A DNA stretch of 64,000 nt from Marinobacter nauticus (GTDB lineage Bacteria > Pseudomonadota > Gammaproteobacteria > Enterobacterales > Shewanellaceae). The DNA lies in contig NZ_JAHVJZ010000003.1 in NCBI RefSeq assembly GCF_019801015.1, forward strand, positions 558,001-622,000, read 5' to 3'. Both the position numbers and the translations under genes were made by a program. The notes under the pieces are model-generated. The model saw only the letters and a list, made by a program, of their open reading frames with translations. It made no database searches and was not told the DNA's origin. Shown piece after piece: positions 33,021-43,037 of this stretch; position 1 is the stretch's first letter, and each line of letters opens with the position of its first letter.

Positions 33021-35186
33021 ATGGCGATTTTGTCCGAACAGAGTGAACCGCGAGCGGGTCTGAGCAGGATCCTGGCTGGCTTTGAGCAAGCCACCCCTCA
33101 AAGACAACTGCCTTTTATCTGGCAGTTGCTTCTGATGGTCCTGCTGATCGCCGGTGTTGCTCTGGGCGCCATGAGCGTCAATGCTGAATTGCTTCGCGCC
33201 CGCCTGTCAGAACACCGCTTCAGCGAGCTTCAGGTGTTCAGCGACCGCATCAACGACAGCATGTTTCGCCTGGAAACCCGGGCCCAGCTGATGGCGCAGT
33301 ACGGCATCGCCTCCCACCTGCTGAAACAGCCCACCCTCGACATCGACCCCCTTCGCACCTTTCTGCAGCAACTGCTCACCACCGAACCCAGCTTCCGCAA
33401 GATCGCCATTCTCGATATCGAAGGACAGGCCATTCTCAGTCAGGGCGAGGACGACCATTTTCACCTGACCCGTCGCCGCCTTGAGCAGATCATCAAAGGG
33501 CTGGATCCCGGCGAAGTGTACAGCTCCCCGCTGCAACTGGAGGGCGAAAAGGCCCACCGCTATGTAGTGGCTCCGGTGTTTGGCAGCCCCCACGGCGCCC
33601 GTGCCATGCTGTTTACCGTCGAAATGGCCGAGTCCTGGAAGAAGTTTAAGACGGTGGATGGTGACGACGGCACCCCGCTGGTATTGGTGGACGCCCGGGG
33701 TAACTGCTTTGGCATCAGCCGCGCCGGCAAAGTGGGACAAAGCCCGCTGCCTGATCGCCTGCCTGAGCTGTGGCGCAACATGCAGCAAAACGACTTTGGT
33801 CAGTTCCAGAAAGAGAACTACCACTACATCTTTATGCAGGTGCGGCCCGGCTCCCAATCGCCGCTCTATCTGGTCACCTACCTCGACAACAATGCCCAGC
33901 ATCCGCTGGTACAACGTTATCAACGTCAAATCACCATCGCCGCCCTGGTGTTGATTCTGGTGCTGGCCAGGCTGATGTGGCACCGCCGCTACCAGGAAGA
34001 TCACAGCCGGGCACGCGCCCGTGCCGAGCGCCTGCTTGAGCAGGTGTACCACGGCAGCCAGGGCTTGCTGATCTTCAATTCCGATGGCCGTTGCCTCACC
34101 GCCAACCCCAGTGCCGCAGCCCAGCTGGACCTCAGTCCCGAGCGTCTGCACGACCGCCGTTTCCGCCACCTGTTCGACAGCGACAGCCTCGGTGTGGATA
34201 TGGTGTGGCAGCTGATCCGCGGCTCAGGCTACTGGGAAGGCCGGCTGATGGTGCGTCATCAGCCCAAGCTGGTGGTCAAAACCACCATCCGCGCCATCCC
34301 CTTTGAGGACAATGAGCGACTGTTCCTGCTGACTCTGGAAGAGGGACGCCTGCAGCAGGATCAGGAGCGTCAACTGCGCCAGCTGGAGCAGCTGACCGAC
34401 AGCGCCAGTGGTCTCGCCCTGATCGACGGACATCAGCGCATCCGGGTGATCAACCGGGCCATGGGGCGCATTCTGTCTCAGCCCCAGGAGCGCCTGGAAG
34501 GCACCCCGTGGCTGTCGCTGCTGCAACTGACCAATCCGGACCTGGAGCACAGCCTTAATCACCAGCTGTCCAATCGTGGCTTCTGGCAGGGTGCCCTCTG
34601 GTTCCGCCGGGGCGATGGCGGCGTGGTCCGCTGCCTGGCCAATCTCCATCAGGGCGACAGCCTGGGGCAGGACGATAACTACCAGGTGCTGACCCTTTCG
34701 CCGCTGATGGACCAGAAGCTCGATGACTCGGTCAATAGCGTCGGCCAGCGGCCCCGCCAGAACCTGGCCCGGGTGCTTCAGCAGAGCCACCACAGCAGCC
34801 ACGCCTTGTTGCTGTTCAGCCAGAGCCACCAAAACGCGCTGGCGACCTTTAATGACTCCGATGCGCTGCTGTTCCGCCAGCACACGCTGCTTCAGCTGCT
34901 GGACGGGGCGCTGCCCAAAGACGCTCTGCTGGGCGAAGAGGGAGAGATCGGCGAAACCGCGGTACTGCTGCCGGGCTGGAACGACAGCGAAGCCACCACC
35001 CTGGCGGCCAACCTGGTGCCGCTGCTGGACGAGGGCGGGCTGAAGGACGACCTCACCATCGGCCTGGCCCAGAGCCAACCCGGCCAACCCTGGCACCAGT
35101 TACTGGACAACGCTCGTGCTGCCGTGGTGCGTGCCACCCTTTCCGGGCAGGCGTACTGTCAGGCCCATACCCGCAACAGCGCTTAA
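33021..35186 (+). CDS. Membrane sensor with periplasmic domain, PAS domains and a degenerate GGDEF domain
   Basis: 721 residues. Membrane segments at about 32-52 and 305-325 enclose a periplasmic sensor of some 250 residues resembling a dCache/sCache domain (FRKIAILDIEGQAILSQGE, then VYSSPLQLEGEKAHRYVVAPVFG). Two PAS-like domains follow (YHGSQGLLIFNSDGRCLTAN and DSASGLALIDGHQRIRVIN). The C-terminal 150 residues track a GGDEF fold (ALLLFSQSHQNALATFND, LDEGGLKDDLTIGLAQSQPG, LLDNARAAVVRA), but the signature position reads GEIGETAVLLPG. It therefore should not synthesise c-di-GMP. A GTP-binding or partner-binding role is possible. Confidence 0.7.
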   Translation: MAILSEQSEPRAGLSRILAGFEQATPQRQLPFIWQLLLMVLLIAGVALGAMSVNAELLRARLSEHRFSELQVFSDRINDSMFRLETRAQLMAQYGIASHLLKQPTLDIDPLRTFLQQLLTTEPSFRKIAILDIEGQAILSQGEDDHFHLTRRRLEQIIKGLDPGEVYSSPLQLEGEKAHRYVVAPVFGSPHGARAMLFTVEMAESWKKFKTVDGDDGTPLVLVDARGNCFGISRAGKVGQSPLPDRLPELWRNMQQNDFGQFQKENYHYIFMQVRPGSQSPLYLVTYLDNNAQHPLVQRYQRQITIAALVLILVLARLMWHRRYQEDHSRARARAERLLEQVYHGSQGLLIFNSDGRCLTANPSAAAQLDLSPERLHDRRFRHLFDSDSLGVDMVWQLIRGSGYWEGRLMVRHQPKLVVKTTIRAIPFEDNERLFLLTLEEGRLQQDQERQLRQLEQLTDSASGLALIDGHQRIRVINRAMGRILSQPQERLEGTPWLSLLQLTNPDLEHSLNHQLSNRGFWQGALWFRRGDGGVVRCLANLHQGDSLGQDDNYQVLTLSPLMDQKLDDSVNSVGQRPRQNLARVLQQSHHSSHALLLFSQSHQNALATFNDSDALLFRQHTLLQLLDGALPKDALLGEEGEIGETAVLLPGWNDSEATTLAANLVPLLDEGGLKDDLTIGLAQSQPGQPWHQLLDNARAAVVRATLSGQAYCQAHTRNSA

Positions 35187-35559
35187 GCTCAGGTTCACGG
35201 GAGAAAACAACGCCTTTGAGCGGTGTTTTTTGTGCTCTCCCCCAGCCTCTCCATTGCGCATCCCTCCTCGCACAACCTCAGCCGCGATACCCCTGTTTAT
35301 TCCAACGGCTCGACACTGAACACCATTACCGCTCGACTATGACAGCTGAATACGGGGGAAAACCCCAAAAATAAAGCCAGTTACACCCCATCTGACCCGG
35401 GTTTCAGATCATCATCTTGCCAGCACCGCCTCGCCAGAGCGGTTGCCACGGAGCCTGGCTCCGGATTTACCCGGTCATAGCGGTGCAACCGGCCTTTGAC
35501 GTCGATGGGCACGCGCCTTCCTGCGCGCGGCCCGACTTTCCAAGGACAAGGAACTGCTC
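35187..35559 (+). other. Structured leader region upstream of the large secreted protein gene
   Basis: 373 bp without a recognised gene. A weak terminator-like hairpin (ACGCC/GGTGT then TTTTTT) sits at about 35209-35230 after the PAS-protein gene. Further on, CGGTTGC (35440-35446) pairs with GCAACCG (35485-35491) and encloses the hairpin CGGAGCC-T-GGCTCCG (35449-35463). A further GC-rich hairpin closed by GGGC/GCCC (35507-35533) lies just before the ribosome site AAGGACAAGGAA. The pattern suggests a structured 5' RNA or regulatory DNA; no known class was matched. Confidence 0.45.
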
Positions 35560-37830
35560 ATGCCTGCTATTCGCTCGCTGATGATCCTGTTGCTGTTCGC
35601 CGTGGCCAGCCCAATGGCTACCGCAGGCGGGATCAAAATCAACAACGCCATCTACATGGCCCCCTTCGACCAATACGTTGTCTGGGGCAAGGTTACGCAA
35701 GGGGGCTCTGTGGATGTCGAACTTCGTGACGGCATCTCCCAGCTGAACCAGTACGCCTCCCGCCGCACCCGCAAACACTTTCTGTTTCTGCTTCCCGGCA
35801 CCCGTGACGGGGGGATCGGTGCTCACTGCCATCTGAGCATCGTAGCCAATGATCAGGTGCAAACCTTCCGGGTAAAACGTGCCCCCCGCCCCTGTGTCAC
35901 CGCCTCTGCAGTGCTGGAAGGGTTGATCACCGATGCACCGATGCCCTACGCCACCGTGTCCGTCACGCTGGATGGCGTCACTTACACCACTCAGGCTGAT
36001 GCCGATGGCCAGTACCGGCTGCCGATTCTGACCACGGACATTGAACAACTGGTGAAAGTCGAATCCGAGGGCAGCGCGGATGGCACCGGCGAGCCGATCA
36101 ACTTTGTCCATCTGGCGGGAACCTTTGCCCGCCAGATCGAGGATCCGGACCCCACCAATATCACCAATGTCACCACCGCCAGCTATATGCTGACTCTGGC
36201 GGCCAATGATGGCCAGGAACCGGACTCGCAGGAAACGCTGGAAGCCGCTCAACGTGGCGTCGATGCCACCGAACTGTTTGAATTGGCCGCCCTGATAAAG
36301 GTGATCGTCGATCACCCTGAGTACAGCCTGCCTCAGGGCTTCGACAGCCTGCTGGACTTTATTGCCGACAACGACGCCGTAGAGCACTATCGGGCCGAAG
36401 TGGACGCGGCGGAGCCGGATCTGCTGGCCAATACCATGGATGCCATTCTCAGCGACAGTGAGCTGGTAAAGGGCTTTAGCGCGGACGAAGTGCCCGAGTT
36501 CTATCTCGCCATCACCAACCCCAACCCGGGCTATATGAGCCGGGAGGGTCGGATCTACCGCTTCAACACCAGCGATAACACCGGTTCCGAGCTGGGCTAT
36601 CAGGCCTGGAATGGTCAACCCAGAAACGAAACCTTCACCTGGCTTATCAATGACAAAGGCCAGATGGTGATGACACCGGACGCCCCCGTGGTGCAGTACG
36701 GCCAAACCTACAGCATTGAGGACCTGACCGACGACCCCACGCTGATAGCGCAGTTTCACAACAGCGAGCGAGCTGATCCCAACGCCCCCATCACTTACCA
36801 GTTCACCACCCACCACTGGACCTTTACCCGTCTGACCGACGGTTCAGCCAGCGACATCGTGTCTCTGGACACTCAGGTCACCTACGTGATTGACCCGATT
36901 GAACTGGCCGGTGGTGCTCCGCCGCTGCAACTGCCGGAACGGGTCACTTCCAACCGCAGCCTGCAGACCTTCCTCTCCAGCCTGGAGTACAACAGCATCG
37001 CCTTTGCGCCCTGCGACGATGGCGAAGCCTGCCTGCTGGGCACCTGGGCCGGCATGTTCCATTATCCTCTGGGCACCGACCCGCGGGGCAATGCGTTTCC
37101 TGAGTCGGCCTACGCCGAGCTGATCGATTTTGGTGCCGACGGCCACTGCCGGGGTCAACTGTCCGGCAACGACTGCCGCTGGCAGATCGACAGCGAGGGC
37201 CAGCTGGTGATCGATTACGGCGATATGGTGCAAACCAGCCAGATCCTGGAGCAGGATGGGACCCAGTCCGGCGTATTTTCCCGCTTCGAATCCTCCACCC
37301 AGAGCTTTGCCCACTATGGCATCTGGGTCCGTGCCGACAGCGACTTCGCCCTGACTGACCAATTTATCCAGCCCAGTGGCCCAACCAAGGCCTGGAATGG
37401 CGAGGTCAACGCCTGGATCCCGGGTTTATTGCGGGAGGATGGCTTGCTGAGTTCCGAGCACCTGTTTGGCTGGCGCTTTACCAATAACGGGACGGTACAA
37501 AACTACTACCAGGGCAGCTGGAGCGAGCCAGACAGCAGCGGCAACGCCACCTTCCAGTTTACCTTTGGCCAGTCTGTGCCTTACTACCACAACGGCGACG
37601 GCTCAGTGACCATCGAACGTTTTCTCAATGAGCAAATCGACACCGAGCGCACCTGGTACCCCATCGCCAGCGCCACCATCAACGGCGTTCGACAATTCTG
37701 GGTGATGGAGCAGGAGTATCGGCGCTACAACTGGCTGGAGGCGCCCCAGTGGGGCATTGCTTTCCCACGCCGCGTCAATATCCAGCGTGAACTTGATGAG
37801 CAGGATTACGTCGGAGTGAAGCCGGACTGA
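35560..37830 (+). CDS. Large secreted protein with a carboxypeptidase-regulatory-like domain, unknown function
   Basis: 756 residues. The signal peptide is MPAIRSLMILLLFAVASPMATA. Residues 110-165 resemble a carboxypeptidase-regulatory/CnaB-like beta-sandwich (VLEGLITDAPMPYATVSVTLDG, YTTQADADGQYRLPI). A helical section (about 210-310, DATELFELAALIKVIVDHPEY) and a long C-terminal region of repeated beta-rich blocks follow, several starting with a tripartite Trp-Asn-Gly or Tyr-Arg-Phe pattern (AWNGQPRNETFTWLINDKGQ; AWNGEVNAWIPGLLREDG). Cys pairs (CDDGEACLLG; HCRGQLSGNDCRW) suggest disulfides. No enzyme motif was found. It lies alone between two terminators, after a long structured leader. Confidence 0.7.
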   Translation: MPAIRSLMILLLFAVASPMATAGGIKINNAIYMAPFDQYVVWGKVTQGGSVDVELRDGISQLNQYASRRTRKHFLFLLPGTRDGGIGAHCHLSIVANDQVQTFRVKRAPRPCVTASAVLEGLITDAPMPYATVSVTLDGVTYTTQADADGQYRLPILTTDIEQLVKVESEGSADGTGEPINFVHLAGTFARQIEDPDPTNITNVTTASYMLTLAANDGQEPDSQETLEAAQRGVDATELFELAALIKVIVDHPEYSLPQGFDSLLDFIADNDAVEHYRAEVDAAEPDLLANTMDAILSDSELVKGFSADEVPEFYLAITNPNPGYMSREGRIYRFNTSDNTGSELGYQAWNGQPRNETFTWLINDKGQMVMTPDAPVVQYGQTYSIEDLTDDPTLIAQFHNSERADPNAPITYQFTTHHWTFTRLTDGSASDIVSLDTQVTYVIDPIELAGGAPPLQLPERVTSNRSLQTFLSSLEYNSIAFAPCDDGEACLLGTWAGMFHYPLGTDPRGNAFPESAYAELIDFGADGHCRGQLSGNDCRWQIDSEGQLVIDYGDMVQTSQILEQDGTQSGVFSRFESSTQSFAHYGIWVRADSDFALTDQFIQPSGPTKAWNGEVNAWIPGLLREDGLLSSEHLFGWRFTNNGTVQNYYQGSWSEPDSSGNATFQFTFGQSVPYYHNGDGSVTIERFLNEQIDTERTWYPIASATINGVRQFWVMEQEYRRYNWLEAPQWGIAFPRRVNIQRELDEQDYVGVKPD

Positions 37831-37844
37831 GCACCAATGCAGAC

Positions 37845-37876
37845 AAAAACACCGCCTTTCGGCGGTGTTTTCTTTT
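37845..37876. terminator. Bidirectional terminator between the large secreted protein and the DUF481 gene
   Basis: AAACACCGCC, loop TTTC, GGCGGTGTTT, with T-rich sequence on the plus side and an A run on the other side. Confidence 0.85.
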
Positions 37877-37889
37877 GCGCGGCTGAGGA

Positions 37890-38630
37890 TCAGAACTTGT
37901 ACAGCAGGGTCGCGGCCAGCGTCGTGTCCGTGCTCTTATTACCCGGGCCCGGATCCGTATCGTGTTTCACGCTGTAGGAGAGCTTCATCGCCAGGCTGCC
38001 TACCAGCGCCGCAGACACATAGGTCTCACTACGGGTGATGGTGGAGCCTTCGCCAAACGCAATGTTGGAGGTGATCAGCTGCCCAAACTCAGCGCTTTCG
38101 GAAAACTGCCACCAGAAGTCCACTTTGACGCGGCCGATAAAGTCGCTTTCATCGTCTTCATCGGGACGCTTGTCGTCGTCAAACTTCTTATAGCTGTAAC
38201 CCGGACCGGCTTCGGCAATCAGAGTCATGGTGTCTTGTTCGATAATGCGACGGCCATAACCCAGTGCCGCACTGACAACGTATTCGTAGTCGGTGAACTT
38301 ATCGATTTCGCCATCCACCATGCCGAAGAAATACTGCTTACCGGTGGACGGGTAATCGCCCTGGTAGAGGCCGTAGTAACGCTCACCTGAGCGTTCGCCG
38401 CTGTCTTCGGCATAGAGGATATCCAGCAGATACTGATTCTTCAGATCGCCGATCACATGGGTGGCGTCCACCTTGCCTTTGATGTTGGTGGTTTCGGTGT
38501 TACCGGAAACGATGGTAGCGCCCAATTCGGCAGAGCCACTGAATGGAGGCGGAGTGTCATCCGCCAAAGCCGGCATGGCCGCCCCCAGGGCCAGCAGTAC
38601 GCCAGCAGAAATGGTGTTAATGGAACTCAT
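37890..38630 (-). CDS. DUF481 outer-membrane beta-barrel protein
   Basis: 246 residues. A signal peptide (MSSINTISAGVLLALGAAMPALA) is followed by the DUF481 barrel start, FSGSAELGATIVSGNTETTNIKGK. Alternating strands end in a C-terminal Phe (LAATLLYKF), typical of outer-membrane insertion. The family includes E. coli YdiY and salt-induced outer-membrane proteins with no settled function. CAGGGAGTGATC precedes the ATG at 38630. Confidence 0.87.
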   Translation of the reverse strand: MSSINTISAGVLLALGAAMPALADDTPPPFSGSAELGATIVSGNTETTNIKGKVDATHVIGDLKNQYLLDILYAEDSGERSGERYYGLYQGDYPSTGKQYFFGMVDGEIDKFTDYEYVVSAALGYGRRIIEQDTMTLIAEAGPGYSYKKFDDDKRPDEDDESDFIGRVKVDFWWQFSESAEFGQLITSNIAFGEGSTITRSETYVSAALVGSLAMKLSYSVKHDTDPGPGNKSTDTTLAATLLYKF

Positions 38631-38703
38631 GATCACTCCCTGACAGTCCGGATCACACAGCGCCCGGAAACAGCAACATTCTACCAACATCTGCGGAACA
38701 GAC

Positions 38704-38732
38704 AAAAAAAAACGCCTGCTTTTGCAGGCGTT
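38704..38732 (-). terminator. Intrinsic terminator of the epd-pgk-fba operon
   Basis: AACGCCTGC (38711-38719), loop TTTT, GCAGGCGTT (38724-38732), followed on the minus strand by a run of about nine T. It lies just beyond the fba stop. Confidence 0.88.
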
Positions 38733-38750
38733 TCCGGCACAGATAAAAAA

Positions 38751-39818
38751 TCAGATGTGCACTTTCGGGTCCAGCTCACCGGACAGGTAGCGCTTGTACA
38801 TGGCCTGCAGGGACAGGGGCTTCATCTTGGAGCCCATGCCAGCACAACCGAACGCTTCGTAACGGTCCTTACAGATACCGGCCATGGCGTCCATGGAGGC
38901 CTTCAGGAACTTACGCGGGTCGAATTCAGACGGGTTTTCCGCCAGGAACTTACGCACCGCACCGGTAGAGGCCAGACGCAGATCGGTGTCGATGTTCACC
39001 TTACGCACGCCGTACTTGATGCCTTCCACGATCTCTTCCACCGGCACACCGTAGGTTTCCGGGATCTCGCCGCCAAAGCGGTTGATCACTTCCAGCCACT
39101 CCTGCGGAACGGAGGAGGAGCCGTGCATTACCAGGTGGGTGTCCGGGATGCGGGCGTGGATCTCTTTGATGCGGTCGATGCGCAGTACGTCACCGGTCGG
39201 CTTCTTGGAGAACTTGTAAGCACCGTGGCTGGTGCCGATGGCGATGGCCAGGGCATCCACCTTGGTGGCCGCCACAAAGCGGGCCGCTTCTTCCGGGTCG
39301 GTCAGCAGCTGGTCATGGCTCAGAATGCCTTCCGCGCCCACACCATCTTCTTCACCGGCCATACCGGTTTCCAGGCTGCCCAGACAGCCGATTTCACCCT
39401 CTACGGACACACCACAAGCGTGGGCGAACGCCACGGTGCGCTGAGTCACCTGAACGTTGTAGCCGTAATCAGCCGGGGTTTTGCCATCTTCACGCAGAGA
39501 GCCATCCATCATTACCGAGCTGAAGCCCATCTGGATGGAACGCTGACACACGTCCGGGGAGGTGCCGTGGTCCTGGTGGATACACACCGGTACATCCGGG
39601 TACTGCTCCAGGGCGGCGTTCATCAGGTAGCGCAGGAACTGAGGACGCGCGTACTTACGGGCACCCGCAGACGCCTGAACGATAACCGGAGAATCGGTCT
39701 CTTCAGCGGCCTGCATGATGGCGCGCATCTGCTCCAGGTTATTAACGTTAAAAGCGGGTACACCGTAGTTGTGCTCGGCGGCGTGGTCGAGCATCTGGCG
39801 CAGAGAGATCAAAGCCAT
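38751..39818 (-). CDS. fba: Fructose-bisphosphate aldolase, class II
   Basis: 355 residues. Zn-ligand blocks include [30 protein letters not shown], with the class II Asp/His, then EGEIGCLG and VMHGSSSVP. The length and [15 protein letters not shown] block match the class II subtype common in Shewanella relatives. It splits fructose-1,6-bisphosphate to dihydroxyacetone phosphate and glyceraldehyde-3-phosphate, and runs in reverse in gluconeogenesis. It is the third gene of epd-pgk-fba, separated from pgk by 111 bp containing three hairpins. Confidence 0.95.
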   Translation of the reverse strand: MALISLRQMLDHAAEHNYGVPAFNVNNLEQMRAIMQAAEETDSPVIVQASAGARKYARPQFLRYLMNAALEQYPDVPVCIHQDHGTSPDVCQRSIQMGFSSVMMDGSLREDGKTPADYGYNVQVTQRTVAFAHACGVSVEGEIGCLGSLETGMAGEEDGVGAEGILSHDQLLTDPEEAARFVAATKVDALAIAIGTSHGAYKFSKKPTGDVLRIDRIKEIHARIPDTHLVMHGSSSVPQEWLEVINRFGGEIPETYGVPVEEIVEGIKYGVRKVNIDTDLRLASTGAVRKFLAENPSEFDPRKFLKASMDAMAGICKDRYEAFGCAGMGSKMKPLSLQAMYKRYLSGELDPKVHI

Positions 39819-39854
39819 CTTGTCGGACTCCAGTAGATAGAACGAAACAGGTCA

Positions 39855-39921
39855 GGGCACGTCCTGTGCCCACGATGCCCGCCGTACTCTGCGGCGGGCT
39901 AAGGGGCCACTCACTGGCCCC
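39855..39921 (-). other. Three successive hairpins in the pgk-fba spacer
   Basis: GGGCAC/GTGCCC (39855-39871), CCCGCCG/CGGCGGG (39878-39898) and GGGGCCA/TGGCCCC (39903-39921) follow each other between pgk and fba. None has a T run on the minus strand, so partial termination or RNA-processing sites are more likely than full terminators. Confidence 0.5.
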
Positions 39922-39929
39922 GTTTAAAT

Positions 39930-41108
39930 TCAGCCTTTGGCGCGCTGTTCCAGCATCGCCACCGCCGGCAGGGTCTTGCCTTCGAGGAACTCGAGGAAAG
40001 CACCGCCCCCAGTGGAAATGTAGGAGATTTTGTCGGCAATGCCGTACTTGTCCACCGCCGCCAGGGTGTCGCCACCACCGGCAATGGAGAAGGCGCTGGA
40101 TTCGGCGATCGCCTGAGCGATGCGTTGGGTACCGGCACCGAACTGGTCAAACTCGAACACGCCAACCGGGCCATTCCACACGATGGTACCGGCGTTTTTC
40201 AGGATCTCTGCCAGGGCTTCAGCGCTGTCCGGGCCGATGTCGAAGATCATGTCGTCTTCCGCCACATCCGCGACCGGCTTGAGGGTGGCTTCCGCGTCCT
40301 CAGCAAACTCTTTGCCGCACACCACATCGGTGGGTACCGGAATGTCACCGCCACGGCTCTGGGCCTGAGCGGTCAGGGCATTGGCCTGGTCGATAAGATC
40401 CGCTTCGTAGAGGGATTTGCCCACCGGGTGGCCGGCAGCAGCGATAAAGGTGTTGGCGATGCCGCCGCCCACCACCAGCTGGTCCACTTTCTGGGACAGG
40501 GATTCCAGCACGGTCAGCTTGGTGGACACCTTGGAGCCTCCAACGATGGCCACCATCGGGCGGGCCGGGTTATCCAGCGCCTTACCCAGTGCGTCCAGCT
40601 CCGCCGCCAGCAGCGGGCCGGCACAGGCGATCGGGGCAAACTTGGCCACACCATGGGTGGAGGCCTGAGCGCGGTGAGCGGTACCGAAAGCGTCCATCAC
40701 GAACAGGTCACACAGGGCCGCGTAGGCTTTGGACAGCGCCTCGTCATCTTTCTTCTCGCCCTTGTTAAAGCGGACGTTTTCGAAGATCACCAGCTCACCG
40801 TCTGCCACTTCCACACCGTTCAGGTAGTCCTTTTCCAGGCGTACCGGGGCGCTCAGCTTCTCTTTCAGATAGTTCACCACCGGCGCCATGGAGAACGCGT
40901 CGTCGTATTCGCCTTCGGTAGGACGGCCCAGGTGGGACATCACCATCACTTTGGCACCGGCTTTCAGAGCCAGCTCAATGGTCGGCAGAGACGCCAGAAT
41001 GCGGGCGTCAGAGGTGACGACGCCGTTCTTTACCGGCACGTTGAGATCCTGGCGGATCAGCACGCGTTTGCCGGCCAGATCCTGATCGGTCAGCTTGAGT
41101 ACGCTCAT
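39930..41108 (-). CDS. pgk: Phosphoglycerate kinase
   Basis: 392 residues. The N-terminal substrate-binding domain has [14 protein letters not shown] and [10 protein letters not shown]; the nucleotide domain has [21 protein letters not shown] and [10 protein letters not shown]. It makes ATP from 1,3-bisphosphoglycerate in glycolysis. The ATG at 41108 is the standard start. epd lies 20 bp upstream on the same strand, and fba is downstream. Confidence 0.96.
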   Translation of the reverse strand: MSVLKLTDQDLAGKRVLIRQDLNVPVKNGVVTSDARILASLPTIELALKAGAKVMVMSHLGRPTEGEYDDAFSMAPVVNYLKEKLSAPVRLEKDYLNGVEVADGELVIFENVRFNKGEKKDDEALSKAYAALCDLFVMDAFGTAHRAQASTHGVAKFAPIACAGPLLAAELDALGKALDNPARPMVAIVGGSKVSTKLTVLESLSQKVDQLVVGGGIANTFIAAAGHPVGKSLYEADLIDQANALTAQAQSRGGDIPVPTDVVCGKEFAEDAEATLKPVADVAEDDMIFDIGPDSAEALAEILKNAGTIVWNGPVGVFEFDQFGAGTQRIAQAIAESSAFSIAGGGDTLAAVDKYGIADKISYISTGGGAFLEFLEGKTLPAVAMLEQRAKG

Positions 41109-41128
41109 GGTGGTTCCCTCGTAAGATG

Positions 41129-42154
41129 TCATTCAGATCCAGTTCGCGCGCCGGCCATGGCCAGCGCCGTATCCAACATGCGGTTGGCAAAACCCCATTC
41201 GTTGTCGCACCACAGCAACAACTTCACCAGATGCCCATCCGACACCCGGGTCTGAGTGCCGTCCACCACGCAGGAGTGGGGGTCATGGTTAAAATCGATG
41301 GAGACCAGTGGGGCCTCAGTGTAGTTCAGTATCCCTTTCAGGCGGCCTTGAGCCGCCTGCGCCAGCAAGGCATTCACCGACGCGATATCGACCCGGTCAC
41401 GCAGGGTCAGGGAGAGGTCCATTGCCGTTACATTGGTGGTGGGCACCCGAACCGCAATGGCTTCAAATTTGTTGCTCAGTTCCGGCAGGATCCGCTCGAT
41501 GCCCCGGGCCAGCTTGGTGTCCACCGGAATGATCGACTGACTGGCGGCGCGGGTGCGGCGCAGGTCATCATGGTACGCGTCGATCACCTGCTGATCGTGC
41601 ATGGCGGAATGGATGGTGGTGATGGCGCCCCGTTCGATGCCAAAGCGCTCGTTCAGCAGCTTGATCACGGGTACCGAGCAGTTGGTGGTACAAGATGCGT
41701 TGGACACCACGGTTTCTTCACCGGTCAGGGCGTCCTGATTGACGCCAAACACCACGGTAGCGTCGACGGCGCTGTCGGCCGGGTGGGAGATCAAAACCTG
41801 TCTGGCCCCGGCCCGAATATGAGCGTCACACTGAGCGCGGGTTTTCAGTACACCAGAGCACTCCAGCACCAGGTCGATGTTCAGTTCCCCCCAGGGCAGG
41901 CTGCCGGTGTCCGCCTGATGAAACAGGGCGATCGCATCGCCGCCCACATGCAGGTAGCCTTCAGAGATGCTGACCGGCTGGGCAAAACGTCCGTGGGTGG
42001 TGTCAAACTGGGTCAGGTGGGCAATGGCCTCGGGTTTGGCCAGTTCATTGATGGCGACCACGCGGATCTGTTCCCGCAGGCCGGTTTCATACAGCGCCCG
42101 CAGGGTAGAACGGCCGATTCGGCCAAAGCCATTAATGGCAACGCGTAGGGTCAT
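41129..42154 (-). CDS. epd: D-erythrose-4-phosphate dehydrogenase
   Basis: 341 residues of the GAPDH superfamily. NAD site at the start ([15 protein letters not shown]) and catalytic Cys in SNASCTTNC. Linkage to pgk and fba, and the E4P-dehydrogenase-like block [32 protein letters not shown], identify Epd and not glycolytic GAPDH. It oxidises erythrose-4-phosphate in pyridoxal-phosphate synthesis. tktA, often upstream in relatives, is not here; instead a pseudouridine synthase gene lies divergently. Confidence 0.92.
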   Translation of the reverse strand: MTLRVAINGFGRIGRSTLRALYETGLREQIRVVAINELAKPEAIAHLTQFDTTHGRFAQPVSISEGYLHVGGDAIALFHQADTGSLPWGELNIDLVLECSGVLKTRAQCDAHIRAGARQVLISHPADSAVDATVVFGVNQDALTGEETVVSNASCTTNCSVPVIKLLNERFGIERGAITTIHSAMHDQQVIDAYHDDLRRTRAASQSIIPVDTKLARGIERILPELSNKFEAIAVRVPTTNVTAMDLSLTLRDRVDIASVNALLAQAAQGRLKGILNYTEAPLVSIDFNHDPHSCVVDGTQTRVSDGHLVKLLLWCDNEWGFANRMLDTALAMAGARTGSE

Positions 42155-42323
42155 GACAGCCTTGTGGTTGGAGGGTGCATCCTGTTTGAAAACGGGCGCC
42201 ATTCTAGCCCAGAACCCTTTTGAGCCAAAGCCTTGCCGAAGCATCTCAAAAAAGATGCGTATAGAAACGAACAAAAAGCCGATAATGATCGCTCACCACT
42301 TCAAAATGATGAAATAAACCAAC

Positions 42324-43016
42324 ATGAGACTGGATCGCCTGCTGTGCCAACACCCGAAATGGAGCCGCCGCCATGTGCTGGGCCTGTTGACCCAGCGGCA
42401 AGTGGCGGTCAATGGCGTTGTGGCCGGTAACCCCACTCAGGAGATTTCCGCGTTTGACCGGGTGGAAGCGGCGGGCGAACTTATCCAGGCAGGCAGAGCC
42501 GCGCACTACCTGATGCTGTACAAGCCCGCCGGCATACTCAGTGCCACAGAAGATCCGGTTCACCCCACGGTAATGGACCTGCTGCCAGCGGAACTGGCCC
42601 GCGAGCTTCATATCGGCGGCCGGCTGGACCGGGCCAGCACCGGGCTGATGCTGCTGACCAATGACGGCCAATGGTCACGCCGCGCCACGGATCCGGACAA
42701 ACGCTCTCCCAAGGTGTACCGGGTGACGCTGGCCCACCCCATCCACCCGGACACCGAGGCCGTGTTCGCCGAAGGGATCCACTTCCCTTTTGAGGACATC
42801 ACCACCTCCCCCGCCCAGCTGGAGCGCCTGGGGGAGTGCGAGTGCCGGCTCACCATCTACGAAGGCCGCTATCACCAGATTAAGCGGATGTTCGGCCGCT
42901 TCCGAAATCCGGTGATCGCCCTGCACCGGGAGTCGATGGGCGCCATCACCCTCGACCCGACCCTCGCGCCGGGCCAGTATCGCGCCCTGACCGACGAAGA
43001 GGTGGCCAGCGTCTAG
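42324..43016 (+). CDS. RsuA-family pseudouridine synthase, second copy
   Basis: 230 residues. S4-like N-terminus (MRLDRLLCQHPKWSRRHVLGLL), catalytic GGRLDRASTGLMLLTNDGQW and RYHQIKRMFGRFRNPVIALHRE. It belongs to the RsuA/RluB/RluE/RluF group and is clearly distinct from the gene at 6.6 kb. The target uridine is not predictable; the compact size and S4 domain favour an RsuA paralogue. It is divergent from epd and precedes a potassium channel gene by 21 bp. Confidence 0.87.
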   Translation: MRLDRLLCQHPKWSRRHVLGLLTQRQVAVNGVVAGNPTQEISAFDRVEAAGELIQAGRAAHYLMLYKPAGILSATEDPVHPTVMDLLPAELARELHIGGRLDRASTGLMLLTNDGQWSRRATDPDKRSPKVYRVTLAHPIHPDTEAVFAEGIHFPFEDITTSPAQLERLGECECRLTIYEGRYHQIKRMFGRFRNPVIALHRESMGAITLDPTLAPGQYRALTDEEVASV

Positions 43017-43037
43017 ACTTGTCCGGGGAGGCCCGCC

